This document shows, one piece after another, positions 1 through 9,381 of a stretch of 64,000 nt of DNA (positions are counted from its first letter, which is position 1; every line of letters begins with the position of its first letter). Under the pieces are notes generated by a model. It worked only from the letters and a program-made list of their open reading frames with translations. It searched no databases and was not told where the DNA came from. A program made the position numbers and the translations under genes. Origin of the DNA: Haloarcula sp. H-GB4 (GTDB taxonomy: Archaea; Halobacteriota; Halobacteria; Halobacteriales; Haloarculaceae); assembly GCF_030848575.1 (NCBI RefSeq), contig NZ_JAVDDX010000001.1, positions 1,488,001 through 1,552,000 on the forward strand, read 5' to 3'.

Positions 1-717
1 GACCGACACCATCCCGACCTCCCGGTCGAACACGTCCTGATGCCCAGGGACGTGCTCAACGCCGTCGCTGAAGGGCTTTCAGACGCGCCTGTGTTCTCGA
101 CCGGTGAGGCCACGGAGTACGAGGAACGTGTCGTGACTGTCAAGAACTACATCTTCGGCCAGCAGGAACAGGACGTGCTCGACGCAATGATGCGGGACAA
201 GCGCGTCGACGAGGCGACCGTCGAGGAGTACATCGAGCACGTCTACGCCTGGGAATCGGACGACCAGATCGAAAACGAGCGGGGCGAACTCGTCGACCCG
301 GACCCGCTGAAGATGAAGGTGTTCGAGATCGAGCACTTGGGCCGCTTCGACGAGAAGAACTACGACGGCAACGAGCCCGACCACGCCGTCGAGCAGTTCC
401 GCACCGACAAGATCATTACGGCGCTGAACCGCCATGCGTGGCAGCGCCGCGACGAGGAGTTCCGCGTCGGCGACGTGAATCCCAAGGAGATTCCGGTCAT
501 CAACACCGTCCTCGGGAGCTACGACTGGGACGACATCCAGCGGACCTACGAGGATTTCGAGCCCAGCCAGTGGGACAACCCGCCGTCCGGAACCGAGACG
601 GCCCGCCTCAAGGCGAAGACGCTAGATAACATGGTCGAGATGTTCGACTACACCGAGGCGTCGGCCGAGTTGACGAGCCGACACGTCATGAGTCAGGTGA
701 GTTATAGATGGGACTAA
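1..717 (+). CDS. prkA: PrkA-family serine protein kinase, C-terminal part (cut by window start)
   Basis: The reading frame is open from base 1 to the TAA at 715-717, so the gene begins outside the window and only about 238 C-terminal residues are seen. The first internal ATG, at 40, is probably not the start. The visible part resembles the C-terminal domain of PrkA-type AAA/serine kinases; the ATP-binding core is not visible. Its assignment rests mainly on what follows: a DUF444/YeaH gene overlapping by 10 bases and then SpoVR, the classic prkA-yeaH-spoVR arrangement linked to starvation and stress responses in bacteria and archaea. Haloarchaea often carry two prkA copies here, so another may lie upstream. 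Confidence 0.75.
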   Translation, partial: DRHHPDLPVEHVLMPRDVLNAVAEGLSDAPVFSTGEATEYEERVVTVKNYIFGQQEQDVLDAMMRDKRVDEATVEEYIEHVYAWESDDQIENERGELVDPDPLKMKVFEIEHLGRFDEKNYDGNEPDHAVEQFRTDKIITALNRHAWQRRDEEFRVGDVNPKEIPVINTVLGSYDWDDIQRTYEDFEPSQWDNPPSGTETARLKAKTLDNMVEMFDYTEASAELTSRHVMSQVSYRWD

Positions 718-2021
718 AAGACGACCTCGAGCGGTATCGTGACGTGGGCGAGGAGCGCCGCCAGGACCTCTCCGAGTTCATCCAGTACGGCGATCTGGGC
801 CAGTCTCGGGGCGATTCGGTACGCATCCCGATCAAGATCGTCGACCTTCCTGAGTTCGAGTACGACCAGCGCGACCAGGGTGGCGTCGGCCAGGGCGAAG
901 GCGCCGAAGAGGGCGACCCAGTTGGCCAGCCACAGCCCCAGCCCGGCGACGACGGTGACGAGGACGGCGAACCCGGCGAGGAGGGCGGCGAGCACGAGTA
1001 CTACGAGATGGACCCCGAGGAGTTCGCCGAGGAACTCGACGAACAACTGGGACTCGACCTCGAACCGAAGGGCAAGAAAGTCATCGAGGAGAAGGAGGGC
1101 GATTTTACGGACATCACCCGATCCGGTCCCTCCTCGACGCTTGACTTCGAGCGGCTGTTCAAGAAAGGGCTCAAGCGGAAGCTCGCGATGGACTTCGACG
1201 AGGACTACGTCCGCGAGGCGCTCAAAGTCGACGGCTGGGGGCCGGCCACCGTCTACGAGTGGACCCGCGAGCAGAATATGCCCGTCTCGAAGGCGTGGAT
1301 CGACGACGCCTACGAGGAGCTGCCAAGCGAGGAGAAGGCCGTCTGGGACTCCATCGAAGAGATGGAGGACAACGTCGAGGAGGTCGAGACCTCCCAGCGC
1401 ATCCGTCAGGAAGGGGTCAACCAGATCCCGTTCCGCCGCGAGGACGAGCGCTACCGCTACCCCGAAATCGTCGAGGAGCGCGAGAAGAACGTCGTCGTCG
1501 TGAACATCCGGGACGTCTCCGGGTCGATGCGCCAGAAGAAGCGGGAACTGGTCGAGCGGACGTTCACGCCGCTTGACTGGTATCTCACGGGCAAGTACGA
1601 CAACGCCGAGTTCGTCTACATTGCCCACGACGCCGACGCCTGGGAAGTCGACCGCAACGAGTTCTTCGGCATCCGCTCGGGCGGGGGCACCCGCATCTCC
1701 AGTGCGTACGAACTCGCCGCCGAAGTGCTCGAAGAGGAGTACCCCTGGAGCGAGTGGAACCGCTACGTGTTCGCGGCGGGCGACAGCGAAAACTCCTCAA
1801 ACGACACCGAGGAGAAGGTCATCCCGCTGATGGAACAGATCCCGGCGAACCTCCACGCCTACGTGGAGACCCAGCCGAGCGGAAACGCCATCAACGCCAC
1901 CCACGCCGAAGAGGTCGAACGCAACTTCCGTGACGCCGACAACGTCGCGGTCGCGTACGTCTCCTCGCCGGAGGACGTGGTGGATGCCATCTACGACATA
2001 CTCAGCACGGAGGACCAATGA
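708..2021 (+). CDS. yeaH: DUF444 / YeaH (UPF0229) family protein
   Basis: A 437-residue protein whose C-terminal half is a von Willebrand A-like domain with the metal-site motif DVSGSM at residues 269-274, preceded by a hydrophobic strand. Residues of about 60-105 form a Gln/Gly/acidic linker, followed by a charged alpha-helical region. The family partners with PrkA kinase and SpoVR; the exact biochemical role is unknown, and a scaffold or substrate role for the kinase is inferred. The ATG at 708 overlaps the prkA end by 10 bases, and the stop overlaps the spoVR start (ATGA, 2018-2021), which points to one translationally coupled operon. Confidence 0.9.
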   Translation: MGLKDDLERYRDVGEERRQDLSEFIQYGDLGQSRGDSVRIPIKIVDLPEFEYDQRDQGGVGQGEGAEEGDPVGQPQPQPGDDGDEDGEPGEEGGEHEYYEMDPEEFAEELDEQLGLDLEPKGKKVIEEKEGDFTDITRSGPSSTLDFERLFKKGLKRKLAMDFDEDYVREALKVDGWGPATVYEWTREQNMPVSKAWIDDAYEELPSEEKAVWDSIEEMEDNVEEVETSQRIRQEGVNQIPFRREDERYRYPEIVEEREKNVVVVNIRDVSGSMRQKKRELVERTFTPLDWYLTGKYDNAEFVYIAHDADAWEVDRNEFFGIRSGGGTRISSAYELAAEVLEEEYPWSEWNRYVFAAGDSENSSNDTEEKVIPLMEQIPANLHAYVETQPSGNAINATHAEEVERNFRDADNVAVAYVSSPEDVVDAIYDILSTEDQ

Positions 2022-4057
2022 ACAACGATAGATTCGCGAAACAGCGCGTAGCCGATGACCTCGACGAACCCGTCGAAGAGGCTGGCAATCTAGCCAGAAA
2101 ACTCGGCCTGAAACCGTATCCGGTGAACTACTGGATCGTCGACTACGACGAGATGAACGAACTCATCGCCTACGGCGGGTTCCAGCAGCGGTACCCGCAC
2201 TGGCGCTGGGGGATGCAGTACGACCGCCAGCAGAAACAGGGCCAGTTCCTCGGTGGGAAGGCCTTCGAGATTGTCAACAACGACGACCCGGCCCACGCGT
2301 TCTTACAGGAGTCGAACACGCTGGCCGATCAAAAGGCCGTCATCACCCACGTCGAGGCCCACGCTGACTTCTTCGCCAACAACGAGTGGTTCCGCATGTT
2401 CACCGACGGTTCCTCCCGGACGACGACCGACGCCTCCGGCGAGGACCGTCGTCGCGGCCCCGACGCCGCGGGGATGCTCGCTCGACACGGCGACACCATT
2501 CAAGAGTACATGCAGGACCCCGACATCGAGCGGGCCGAGGTCGAGCGGTTCATCGACCACGTCCTCTGTCTGGAGGACAACATCGACCAGCACGTCCCCT
2601 ACAGCCCCGTCGAGACGGTTCCCGAGGAGTTCGAGGACATCGAAGGGGCCGACGTGACCGACCAACTGGATGATCTTGAACTCTCTGAGGAGGTCAAACG
2701 GCAGGTGTTTGACGAGGAGTGGCTGGACGCCCAGCGCGATGACGACGAGAACGTCACGTTCCCCGCCGAACCTGATAAGGACGTCCTCGGGTTCCTCCGC
2801 AAACACGGCATGCAGTACGACGCAGACGCCGAGCGCGCCACCGAGATGGCGGACTGGCAGAAGGAGCTGCTGGAACTGCTTCGTCGGGAGGCCTACTACT
2901 TCGCTCCCCAGAAGATGACGAAGGTGATGAACGAAGGGTGGGCCTCCTACTGGGAATCCCTGATGATGACCGGCGAGCAGTTCGCCGGCGACGACGAGTT
3001 CATCCTCTACTCCGACCACATGTCGAAGGTGCTCGGATCGGGCGGGCTGAACCCCTACAGCCTTGGGCTGGAAATCTGGGAATACGTCGAGAACACGGAG
3101 AACCGCCGCGAGGTCATCGAGCGTCTGCTCCGGGTCGAGGGTATCACTTGGCGGAACTTCGACGAGAGCGTCGACTACGAAACCGTCCAAGACCACCTCG
3201 AACCCCCTGAGTGGCTCACCAACATTCCAGGCCAACTCGACGACCTCAACCCCGAGGACTCACGCGTCGATTCCGAGGGGCTGGCAGCGGCCCGTGACGG
3301 CGACTTCGACGTGGAACAGTACCCGTGGAAGGTCCTGACCTACGAGGGACTGGCCCACCGGCACTACTCCTTGGTCAAGCCCCAGTACCGCGGCTTCGTC
3401 TCCCGGATCGGGCAAGAGGAACTGGAGCGGACCGCTCGCTACATGTTCGATGACTCACGCTACGACAGCGTCGAGGAAGCGCTTTCGGACGTAGACTACA
3501 CCCGCGGCTGGGAGCGGATGCGGGAGATACGGGAGAGCCACAACGACGTGACGTTCCTCGATGAGTTCCTCACCCAGGAGTTCGTCGACGACAACGACTA
3601 CTTCACCTACGAGTACACCCACGCGTCGGGCGATTACCGGGTGACCTCGACGGACCACGAGGACGTCAAGAAGAAGCTGATGTTGCAGTTCACCAACTTC
3701 GGGAAACCCACCGTTGTCGTCGAGGACGGAAACTATCAGAACCGCAACGAACTGCTGCTCGCCCACCAGTACAACGGCGTGATGCTCGACATCGGGCAAG
3801 CCAAGGAAGTGCTCAAGCGCACCTTCGAACTCTGGGGCCGCCCGGTGAACCTCCTGACCATCGTCAAAGAGTTCGACGACCACGACGTGGAGGTCGCCAA
3901 ACGGCGCGACCGCGAACCCGAACCCGAAGAAGTCGGCAAGCGGATTCGGTATGACGGCGACGAGGTGACCGTCACTGATGTGGACTGGGCCGAGGTCGAG
4001 CACCTCACCGCAACCGATATCGATTACAACACCAAGCCGGACGAATGGCTGGCTTGA
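2018..4057 (+). CDS. spoVR: SpoVR family protein
   Basis: A 679-residue cytoplasmic protein of the SpoVR family (named for B. subtilis spore cortex formation, though here in a non-sporulating archaeon). Recognisable family stretches include the N-terminal [20 protein letters not shown] region, the [14 protein letters not shown] segment near residue 305, and the [12 protein letters not shown] segment near 345. The start overlaps the upstream stop in ATGA. Third gene of the prkA-yeaH-spoVR operon, so a shared stress or stationary-phase role is likely. Length is longer than the usual bacterial 470-520 residues because of acidic internal insertions. A GC-rich palindrome follows the stop (about 4057-4075). 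Confidence 0.92.
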   Translation: MNNDRFAKQRVADDLDEPVEEAGNLARKLGLKPYPVNYWIVDYDEMNELIAYGGFQQRYPHWRWGMQYDRQQKQGQFLGGKAFEIVNNDDPAHAFLQESNTLADQKAVITHVEAHADFFANNEWFRMFTDGSSRTTTDASGEDRRRGPDAAGMLARHGDTIQEYMQDPDIERAEVERFIDHVLCLEDNIDQHVPYSPVETVPEEFEDIEGADVTDQLDDLELSEEVKRQVFDEEWLDAQRDDDENVTFPAEPDKDVLGFLRKHGMQYDADAERATEMADWQKELLELLRREAYYFAPQKMTKVMNEGWASYWESLMMTGEQFAGDDEFILYSDHMSKVLGSGGLNPYSLGLEIWEYVENTENRREVIERLLRVEGITWRNFDESVDYETVQDHLEPPEWLTNIPGQLDDLNPEDSRVDSEGLAAARDGDFDVEQYPWKVLTYEGLAHRHYSLVKPQYRGFVSRIGQEELERTARYMFDDSRYDSVEEALSDVDYTRGWERMREIRESHNDVTFLDEFLTQEFVDDNDYFTYEYTHASGDYRVTSTDHEDVKKKLMLQFTNFGKPTVVVEDGNYQNRNELLLAHQYNGVMLDIGQAKEVLKRTFELWGRPVNLLTIVKEFDDHDVEVAKRRDREPEPEEVGKRIRYDGDEVTVTDVDWAEVEHLTATDIDYNTKPDEWLA

Positions 4058-4189
4058 GCGCCGCGCGGCGCCCTCGGCGCGGGCAGATAACCGCCCCGCG
4101 ACACTGACAGGCAGTTTCTCGTTGCAGCCACCCGAATCGTATATGATAAATGGCCTATCTTCACATAGGTCCGGGGAGTGGGATTCGAT

Positions 4190-4582
4190 ATGAACGCAAC
4201 TCGGTTCACCGTCAAAAGCGACACGCACACAGACGTGATTGATATCACCGACCGGGTTCGGGACGTGATTCCTGAAGACGCCGAAGGGACCTGCACCGTG
4301 TTCGTCCGTCACACCACGGCGGGCATCACCGTTAACGAGGCCGAGCCGCGATTGCTGGGTGACCTTGGCGACGCACTTGGGGACCTTATCCCGGACAGCG
4401 GGTGGGACCACGACGAACTGGACGGCAACGCGGATTCACACGTCAGGGCAATGTTCGTCGGGCCAAGCGAGACGATTCCCGTCCGCGACGGGGACCTCGA
4501 TATGGGGACGTGGCAGTCCGTGCTATTCGTTGACTGTGATGGGCCGCGCGAGCGAGCCGTCGACGTGGTCGTCACCGACTAA
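4190..4582 (+). CDS. YjbQ / UPF0047 family protein
   Basis: A 130-residue single-domain protein of the YjbQ family (secondary thiamine-phosphate synthase activity has been reported for members; the physiological role is uncertain). The conserved blocks are visible: VFVRHTTAGITVNE near residue 38, HVRAMFVGPSETIPV near residue 85, and GTWQSVLFVDCDGPR near residue 106. A GTG four codons earlier (4178) is also possible, but the ATG at 4190 fits the family length. A TATA-like stretch (tatatgataaat, about 4139-4151) lies upstream, so it probably has its own promoter. Confidence 0.88.
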   Translation: MNATRFTVKSDTHTDVIDITDRVRDVIPEDAEGTCTVFVRHTTAGITVNEAEPRLLGDLGDALGDLIPDSGWDHDELDGNADSHVRAMFVGPSETIPVRDGDLDMGTWQSVLFVDCDGPRERAVDVVVTD

Positions 4583-4605
4583 ATCGGGGTTCCAGTGGCC
4601 GTCAG

Positions 4606-6588
4606 TCAGGCCGCCTCAACCTGTTGCTCGCCGTATATTTCGGCAAGTTTCTCGCGGTACGCGCTGCGGATGTTGCGGCGTTTCTTTTTCATTGACGGGG
4701 TGAGCAAGTCGTTCTCGGCGGTCCACTCGCGGGAGACGAGCGCAAACGACTTGATTCGCTCGACACGTTCCAGTTCCTCGTTGACCGCGTCGACGGCCGT
4801 CTGGACCCACGCGTGGACGCGTTCGTCATCAACCAGTGCTTCGGGGTCGTCGGGAAGGTCGACACCCTCGCTTTCGGCCCACCGGTGGAGTTCCTCGAAG
4901 TTCGGGACGAGTATCGCGCCGACGAACTTCTGGTCGTCGCCGACAACCATGACCTGATCGACCCGGTCGTTCGTCGCGAACTGGTCTTCGATCGGCTGTG
5001 GCGCGACGTTTTTGCCCGTCGAGAGGACCAGCAGTTCCTTGAGGCGGTCGTGATAGATGAGGAACTCGTCGTCGGTTCGTTCAACGATATCGCCGGTGCG
5101 GAACCACTGGGTGCCGTCGATTTCCGTGAAGGCCCGTGTCGTCGCATCGGGCGCGTTCCAGTACCCCTGAGTGACGTTCGGGCCATTGACGAGCAGTTCG
5201 CCCACATCGCCAGTGACGTTGTCGAACTCGCTGGCGTCGACGACACCGGTATCGATGTGAACGTCGACGTCATGCAGTGGGGATCCCAGGGTTCCGGGCC
5301 GGATGTCCTCCGGTGGGTTCACAGTCAGGACTGGCGATGTCTCCGTGAGGCCGTACCCTTCGAGTATCGTTAGCCCCATCCCGAGGAACGTCTCACAGAG
5401 CGTTTTTGAGAGGCTGCCGCCGCCACTGACCATGAACTCGATGTTCCCGCCGAGCTGTTCTTTGACGGTGCTGTAGACGAGGCGGTCCGCAAGTGAGTGT
5501 TTTGCCGTGAGTATCGGTCCCGGATTGTCGGTCCGGGCATAGTCGCGGGCCACGTCCATTGACCAGTCGAAAATCCGCTTTTTCAGCGGGGATTCGCTGG
5601 CCTGTGTTCGCATATTGTCGAAAATCCGCTCATAGACTCTGGGAACGCTTAATCCGGTCATGGGTTTGACAGTCTGGAGGTCGTCAGCCAGCGTATCCGG
5701 ACTCTCGGCGTAGCTCACAGCCGCGCCGGAGGCGTACATGAAGAAGTGGCCCGCGAGGCGTTCGAATACGTGGGCCAGCGGAAGGAACGCTATCGAACGC
5801 GTGTCTGGGGTAACGGTTGGTAGGTCCGACGATTTATCCGGTCGTGGCCCGATTCGCCTGCGCGTCTGATTGACGTTCGCCCGGAAGTTACGGTGGGTGA
5901 GCCGGACCCCTTTCGGCTGGCCTGTTGTCCCGGAGGTGTAGATGAGACTCGCCAGATCGTCGGGGTCACGTTCGTCCAGCCAGGACTGGTATGCCGTCTC
6001 GCTAAACGTCTCCTCGCCGCGCCTGTACACCGTTTTGAGCGTGTACACGTCCTCTCGGTCCACATCAGTGTCGTCCATGACGACGATGAACGAGAGTGAC
6101 AGGTCGTCCTCGATAGCCAGCACACGGTCCAGCATCTCAGCGTTCTCCACGACGACGGCGCTCGCCTCTGGGTCCGATAGCAGATACTGCACCTGCTTCG
6201 ACGAGGAATCCGTGTACACGGTCGTCACCACCCCACCCGCAGACAGAATGGCAAAGTCACTCAGCGCCCACTCCATCCGTGTGTTTGCCAAGATACCAAC
6301 ACGAGCGTCCGAGCCGACACCCAGGTCCCGGAACCCTGCGGCCAGGTATTTGACTAGCTGATGCATCCGCTCGTAACTGAGAGCGGCGTAGTCGCCGTCA
6401 GGAGCCGCCGGTATCACATCGTCAGTCAGTGACCGATCATAGACACCACCCTTGTACAACTGGGCCGTCGTGTCGGCGTTCCGCGCTGCGCTTGCGGCGA
6501 ACATCTCACCCAGTGTGTCGTCACCGATGACTTCGTCAGTGTACTCCTCCTCAGCCTGACGCCAGCCAGCGTGATTGCCCGCAGTCAT
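4606..6588 (-). CDS. long-chain fatty acid-CoA ligase (AMP-dependent synthetase)
   Basis: A 660-residue acyl-adenylate-forming enzyme. The AMP-binding signature YTSGTTGQPKGV is at about residues 216-227, followed by the adenylation-domain motif GYGLTETSP and the hinge GDIVERTDDEFLIYHDRLKE with the conserved Asp and Arg. It should activate fatty acids to acyl-CoA with ATP, feeding the beta-oxidation genes further along (16.9-20.2 kb). The N-terminal segment (about 60 residues) resembles FadD15/FAA1-type long-chain ligases. It is convergent with the YjbQ gene with a 23-base gap. The exact chain-length preference cannot be read from the sequence. Confidence 0.9.
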   Translation of the reverse strand: MTAGNHAGWRQAEEEYTDEVIGDDTLGEMFAASAARNADTTAQLYKGGVYDRSLTDDVIPAAPDGDYAALSYERMHQLVKYLAAGFRDLGVGSDARVGILANTRMEWALSDFAILSAGGVVTTVYTDSSSKQVQYLLSDPEASAVVVENAEMLDRVLAIEDDLSLSFIVVMDDTDVDREDVYTLKTVYRRGEETFSETAYQSWLDERDPDDLASLIYTSGTTGQPKGVRLTHRNFRANVNQTRRRIGPRPDKSSDLPTVTPDTRSIAFLPLAHVFERLAGHFFMYASGAAVSYAESPDTLADDLQTVKPMTGLSVPRVYERIFDNMRTQASESPLKKRIFDWSMDVARDYARTDNPGPILTAKHSLADRLVYSTVKEQLGGNIEFMVSGGGSLSKTLCETFLGMGLTILEGYGLTETSPVLTVNPPEDIRPGTLGSPLHDVDVHIDTGVVDASEFDNVTGDVGELLVNGPNVTQGYWNAPDATTRAFTEIDGTQWFRTGDIVERTDDEFLIYHDRLKELLVLSTGKNVAPQPIEDQFATNDRVDQVMVVGDDQKFVGAILVPNFEELHRWAESEGVDLPDDPEALVDDERVHAWVQTAVDAVNEELERVERIKSFALVSREWTAENDLLTPSMKKKRRNIRSAYREKLAEIYGEQQVEAA

Positions 6589-6913
6589 GTCATGGGTCGT
6601 TGTTCATCGTGGGAGCCCAAATACGTGTAGGATGTTAACAACTAGTTGGTTTGTCGGAGTTGTTTTGCGGAAGTCGTATAGCTCGTCGATAGTGCTGATA
6701 CGATGTCGAAAGTAAGTCAGATAGTCTATATTTTCTGTGACAGTGTGCGCACTCAGGAGTGATATTGTCTGACAATCTGATAAATAAGGCAGTAAGTTCG
6801 GCTTGCTTCTAAAACATTTTTCTGTGCCCTCATACCCCCATTTTGCGTGATATTAACGTCATACTATTAGACGGTTTGAGCCGATTTGTGATACAGCGCT
6901 ATGTTTTTCTGGT

Positions 6914-6927
6914 GTATAATTAATATA
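6914..6927 (+). promoter_or_regulatory. TATA-like promoter element of the PGA operon
   Basis: The stretch gtataattaatata resembles an archaeal TATA box. It lies about 38 bases before an AGGAG Shine-Dalgarno-like sequence (6951-6955), so transcription would start near 6945. Inferred by position only. Confidence 0.45.
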
Positions 6928-6964
6928 GGTCAATTAATAGAGTATTCGAGAGGAGTTTAAATCA

Positions 6965-7054
6965 ATGCTGCCAACGCTATCAGACCAGGTCGATATGACC
7001 CCCGAGGTACAGCTTTCTGCAGAGATCAGACGCGTGTACACTGGGTGTACATAG
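6965..7054 (+). CDS. 29-residue leader ORF in frame with pgsC
   Basis: ATG at 6965, nine bases after AGGAG, encodes 29 mostly polar residues and ends at TAG (7052-7054). It is in the same frame as the PgsC-like gene that starts at 7061, with only two codons between, and pgsC itself has no Shine-Dalgarno-like sequence. It may be a leader peptide coupling translation to pgsC, or the true N-terminus of that protein interrupted by an amber codon. No membrane segment and no resemblance to the small PgsE/CapE peptides was seen. Confidence 0.4.
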   Translation: MLPTLSDQVDMTPEVQLSAEIRRVYTGCT

Positions 7055-7060
7055 ACCGAT

Positions 7061-8209
7061 ATGATACTCTCCGGCCTACTCGTTATTACTGGGTTGACAC
7101 TCGGCGTGACAGCCACGCAGTTGTGGGACCTCAGGCTGTCAGGGGTCATTGTCGTGCCCCTGTTTGCACTGTACACACTATATGACGTCTCATCCTTGCC
7201 AGTGCTGGTCGTCAGTGTCGCGGCTGCGTATTGGTGCCTTACCGTCGTTTCCGAGCGGACGCTGTTGTACGGTCGAAGACTACTATACACCGCAATCTTG
7301 TTCGGCGCGGTCATCCCGTGTATCGCCGTCGCCGTACTGGCATCGTTCGGCTATTACACCAACTCGATTGAGGTGTATGCGATCGGAAGCATTCTCCCGG
7401 GAGTCGCAGCGTATAACCTCCATCGACTTGAGTTTGAGCGACTAGTTGATGACATCGTCGCTACGGTCGCTGCGTACATTGGCCTGCTCATACTCGGTTC
7501 TGCACTGGTCTCAGAGACCACACTGGCACTGCTTGGGACGGACGCAACGCTCCTGTTTTCGCCAGCATCTGATGTCGCACAGCTCCGGAATGTCGCTGTT
7601 GCAGGCGGTAGTTTCGAGATGGTACATGGTCCAATAGTCGGCCTGAGCGTTCTGTTCTTGGGACTCCTGGTATCGTTGTTCGTGGAGACAGTCTGGAACG
7701 TCCGGCTGTACGGGATTATCGCGCTCCCGCTACTGGCGCTGTTTGTTGTCGCTAGGCCGTCCGTGTTGTTGCTCTACGCCGCCTTCCTGCTGGCGACGTA
7801 TGCGATCATTCAGTTCATCCATCGGCGGACATTGGTGTATGGGCGGGTCCTCCTTTCAATGGCAGCCGTCACTGCTGTGTTGCTGTCCGTCCCTGCCGAG
7901 ATGCTTACCGCGCTTCCGGGCAATTACCTCTTATTCACCGCGCTGATCGCCGGAATCGGTGCATACAATATCCACCGTCTCTCTGTGACTGAACTCCGCC
8001 AGTCGACCCGTCTTTCAGCAGCCATTTTGGGCGTATTTGTGCTGCTGGTGTCAGCACTGACGGCGCCCCCGCCAGTACCCGGTGGAGTCGGAACGGTTGC
8101 GCTGATGGCAGGTATAGTGCTCATCCCGGGCGGGCTAACAGCTGCCCGGCTTGAACAGCAACGACGACTCGATAAGCGATGGCGACCAGTCAAGCGGGAC
8201 GCAGTATGA
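7061..8209 (+). CDS. pgsC: PgsC/CapC-like membrane protein, tandemly duplicated
   Basis: A 382-residue, almost wholly hydrophobic protein. Bacterial PgsC, the membrane subunit of poly-gamma-glutamate synthase, has about 150 residues. Here two PgsC-like units follow each other: VIVVP-type strand, YGRR and AAYNLHR motifs at residues about 28-33, 70-73 and 116-122, and their counterparts IIALP, YGRV and GAYNIHR at 219-223, 260-263 and 300-306. Each unit has several predicted membrane helices. The stop overlaps the ATG of the PgsB-like ligase in ATGA, which supports a complex of the two. Family assignment is from motif comparison, as overall identity looks low. Base composition is AT-richer than the surrounding chromosome. 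Confidence 0.75.
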   Translation: MILSGLLVITGLTLGVTATQLWDLRLSGVIVVPLFALYTLYDVSSLPVLVVSVAAAYWCLTVVSERTLLYGRRLLYTAILFGAVIPCIAVAVLASFGYYTNSIEVYAIGSILPGVAAYNLHRLEFERLVDDIVATVAAYIGLLILGSALVSETTLALLGTDATLLFSPASDVAQLRNVAVAGGSFEMVHGPIVGLSVLFLGLLVSLFVETVWNVRLYGIIALPLLALFVVARPSVLLLYAAFLLATYAIIQFIHRRTLVYGRVLLSMAAVTAVLLSVPAEMLTALPGNYLLFTALIAGIGAYNIHRLSVTELRQSTRLSAAILGVFVLLVSALTAPPPVPGGVGTVALMAGIVLIPGGLTAARLEQQRRLDKRWRPVKRDAV

Positions 8210-9372
8210 ATCTCAGAAAATATCTCCAGCGGCTGCGCAACGTTGCAAGCCGAGGACCGTCGCACAAAGCCCGATTAGAGAATATAGACGAGAAGATCGT
8301 CGTAACCGGCACCCGTGGGAAGTCCGGCGCAACGCGCTGGCTCTACGAGATTCTGTACGGTCGCGGACGAGATGCGTTCGCGAAGATTACCGGGAATCGC
8401 CCACTCGTTTTGCATGGCGGGGAATCGCACCCGATTGAGCGAGGGCGTCGAGTCACGCTGTACGAAAACGAGGCCCAACTGCGCCAGTATGCACCAGTCG
8501 AAACAGCGATCTTCGAGAATCAGGCGATTGGTGAGTACACTACGCGAACGGTCCATCAGCGGTTTACCGACCCCGATGTCATCTTTCTCACCAATATCAG
8601 GAGCGATCACCTTGACTGGCTCGGGGATACCCCTACACAGATAGCCCGATCGTTCGCCAGAACGATTCCCGATGGGGTGACGCTCGTCGTCGGCGAACAG
8701 CGTCCGACCCTTCGCGCAGTGCTGAAACGAGAACTGGAGGATACTGACGTTCAGATCCGCTGGGTGCTGGTTCCGAAGCCACTGCGAGATGTACCGGGCG
8801 CAGAGACGATACTCGGGCTGAATGAAGTGCTTGAGGCACTTGGTGAACAGCCGCTCTCTGACCGACAAATAGAGGCCTATATCAATGAAATGCAGGTCAG
8901 ATGGACATCACTGGGCGACGGCCGCGTATACAATGCTGCGTCAGTCAACGACATCGACAGTACCGAAATCGTCCGTCGGGCACTCGATGACAGCGAGATT
9001 GACACGATTCAGCCGCTGATATACTTGCGTCCAGACCGCCGTGCCAGAACAGCGTCGTTTGTGTCGTATCTGGACGGGTTGTATTCGGATGACGTGTTCG
9101 AGGTAACGCACGCCGTTGGGCCACACGCGGAACTGTTCGACAAGCAGGCGTCATTCCCGGTTGCGACGCACGATACATCGAAATCTGCGAGTGCTGTGTT
9201 AGATGCAGCGCTATCACCGGGCTGGCCGGTTTTCATCATGGGGAACACTGTCGCCGACTTCATGCGCGACCTCGAAGCCGAAATCGAGGCACGGAGGGCT
9301 GACAGTAGCCAGGAAATGCCGGAGAAGTCCACGTCAGTGGACGAGCAACGAACGATCGAACGCACGCAATAA
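8206..9372 (+). CDS. pgsB: PgsB/CapB-like poly-gamma-glutamate synthase ligase subunit
   Basis: A 388-residue Mur-ligase-type ATP-dependent amide ligase. The P-loop GTRGKS is at residues 35-40 (GIRGKS in B. subtilis PgsB), TNIRSDHLDWLG at 129-140 matches the family NVLEDHMDVMG block, and later segments with VND.DST, a following PLIYLRPDRRARTASF and a C-terminal FIMGN match the PgsB C-terminal half. It should polymerise glutamate through gamma-linkages with ATP at the membrane, together with PgsC. The chosen ATG (8206) overlaps the pgsC stop; an in-frame ATG at 8179 would give nine more residues. The C-terminal 30 residues are polar and probably disordered. Confidence 0.85.
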   Translation: MNLRKYLQRLRNVASRGPSHKARLENIDEKIVVTGTRGKSGATRWLYEILYGRGRDAFAKITGNRPLVLHGGESHPIERGRRVTLYENEAQLRQYAPVETAIFENQAIGEYTTRTVHQRFTDPDVIFLTNIRSDHLDWLGDTPTQIARSFARTIPDGVTLVVGEQRPTLRAVLKRELEDTDVQIRWVLVPKPLRDVPGAETILGLNEVLEALGEQPLSDRQIEAYINEMQVRWTSLGDGRVYNAASVNDIDSTEIVRRALDDSEIDTIQPLIYLRPDRRARTASFVSYLDGLYSDDVFEVTHAVGPHAELFDKQASFPVATHDTSKSASAVLDAALSPGWPVFIMGNTVADFMRDLEAEIEARRADSSQEMPEKSTSVDEQRTIERTQ

Positions 9373-9381
9373 CGAGTACCA

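Larger units (their letters stand above)
6589..7060. other. AT-rich intergenic region between acyl-CoA ligase and the PGA locus
   Basis: About 470 bases, visibly lower in GC than the neighbours on either side. It holds the divergent promoters, the TATA-like element and leader ORF listed separately, and two TGTACA palindromes at about 7035 and 7046 whose centres are 11 bases (one helical turn) apart just before pgsC. No other gene was recognised. Confidence 0.6.

Noticed and set aside
6965..7054. Pyrrolysine-type readthrough of the TAG before pgsC
   Set aside because: No Pyl machinery is visible in the window and the simple leader or re-initiation explanation is enough; kept only as an in-frame-stop observation.
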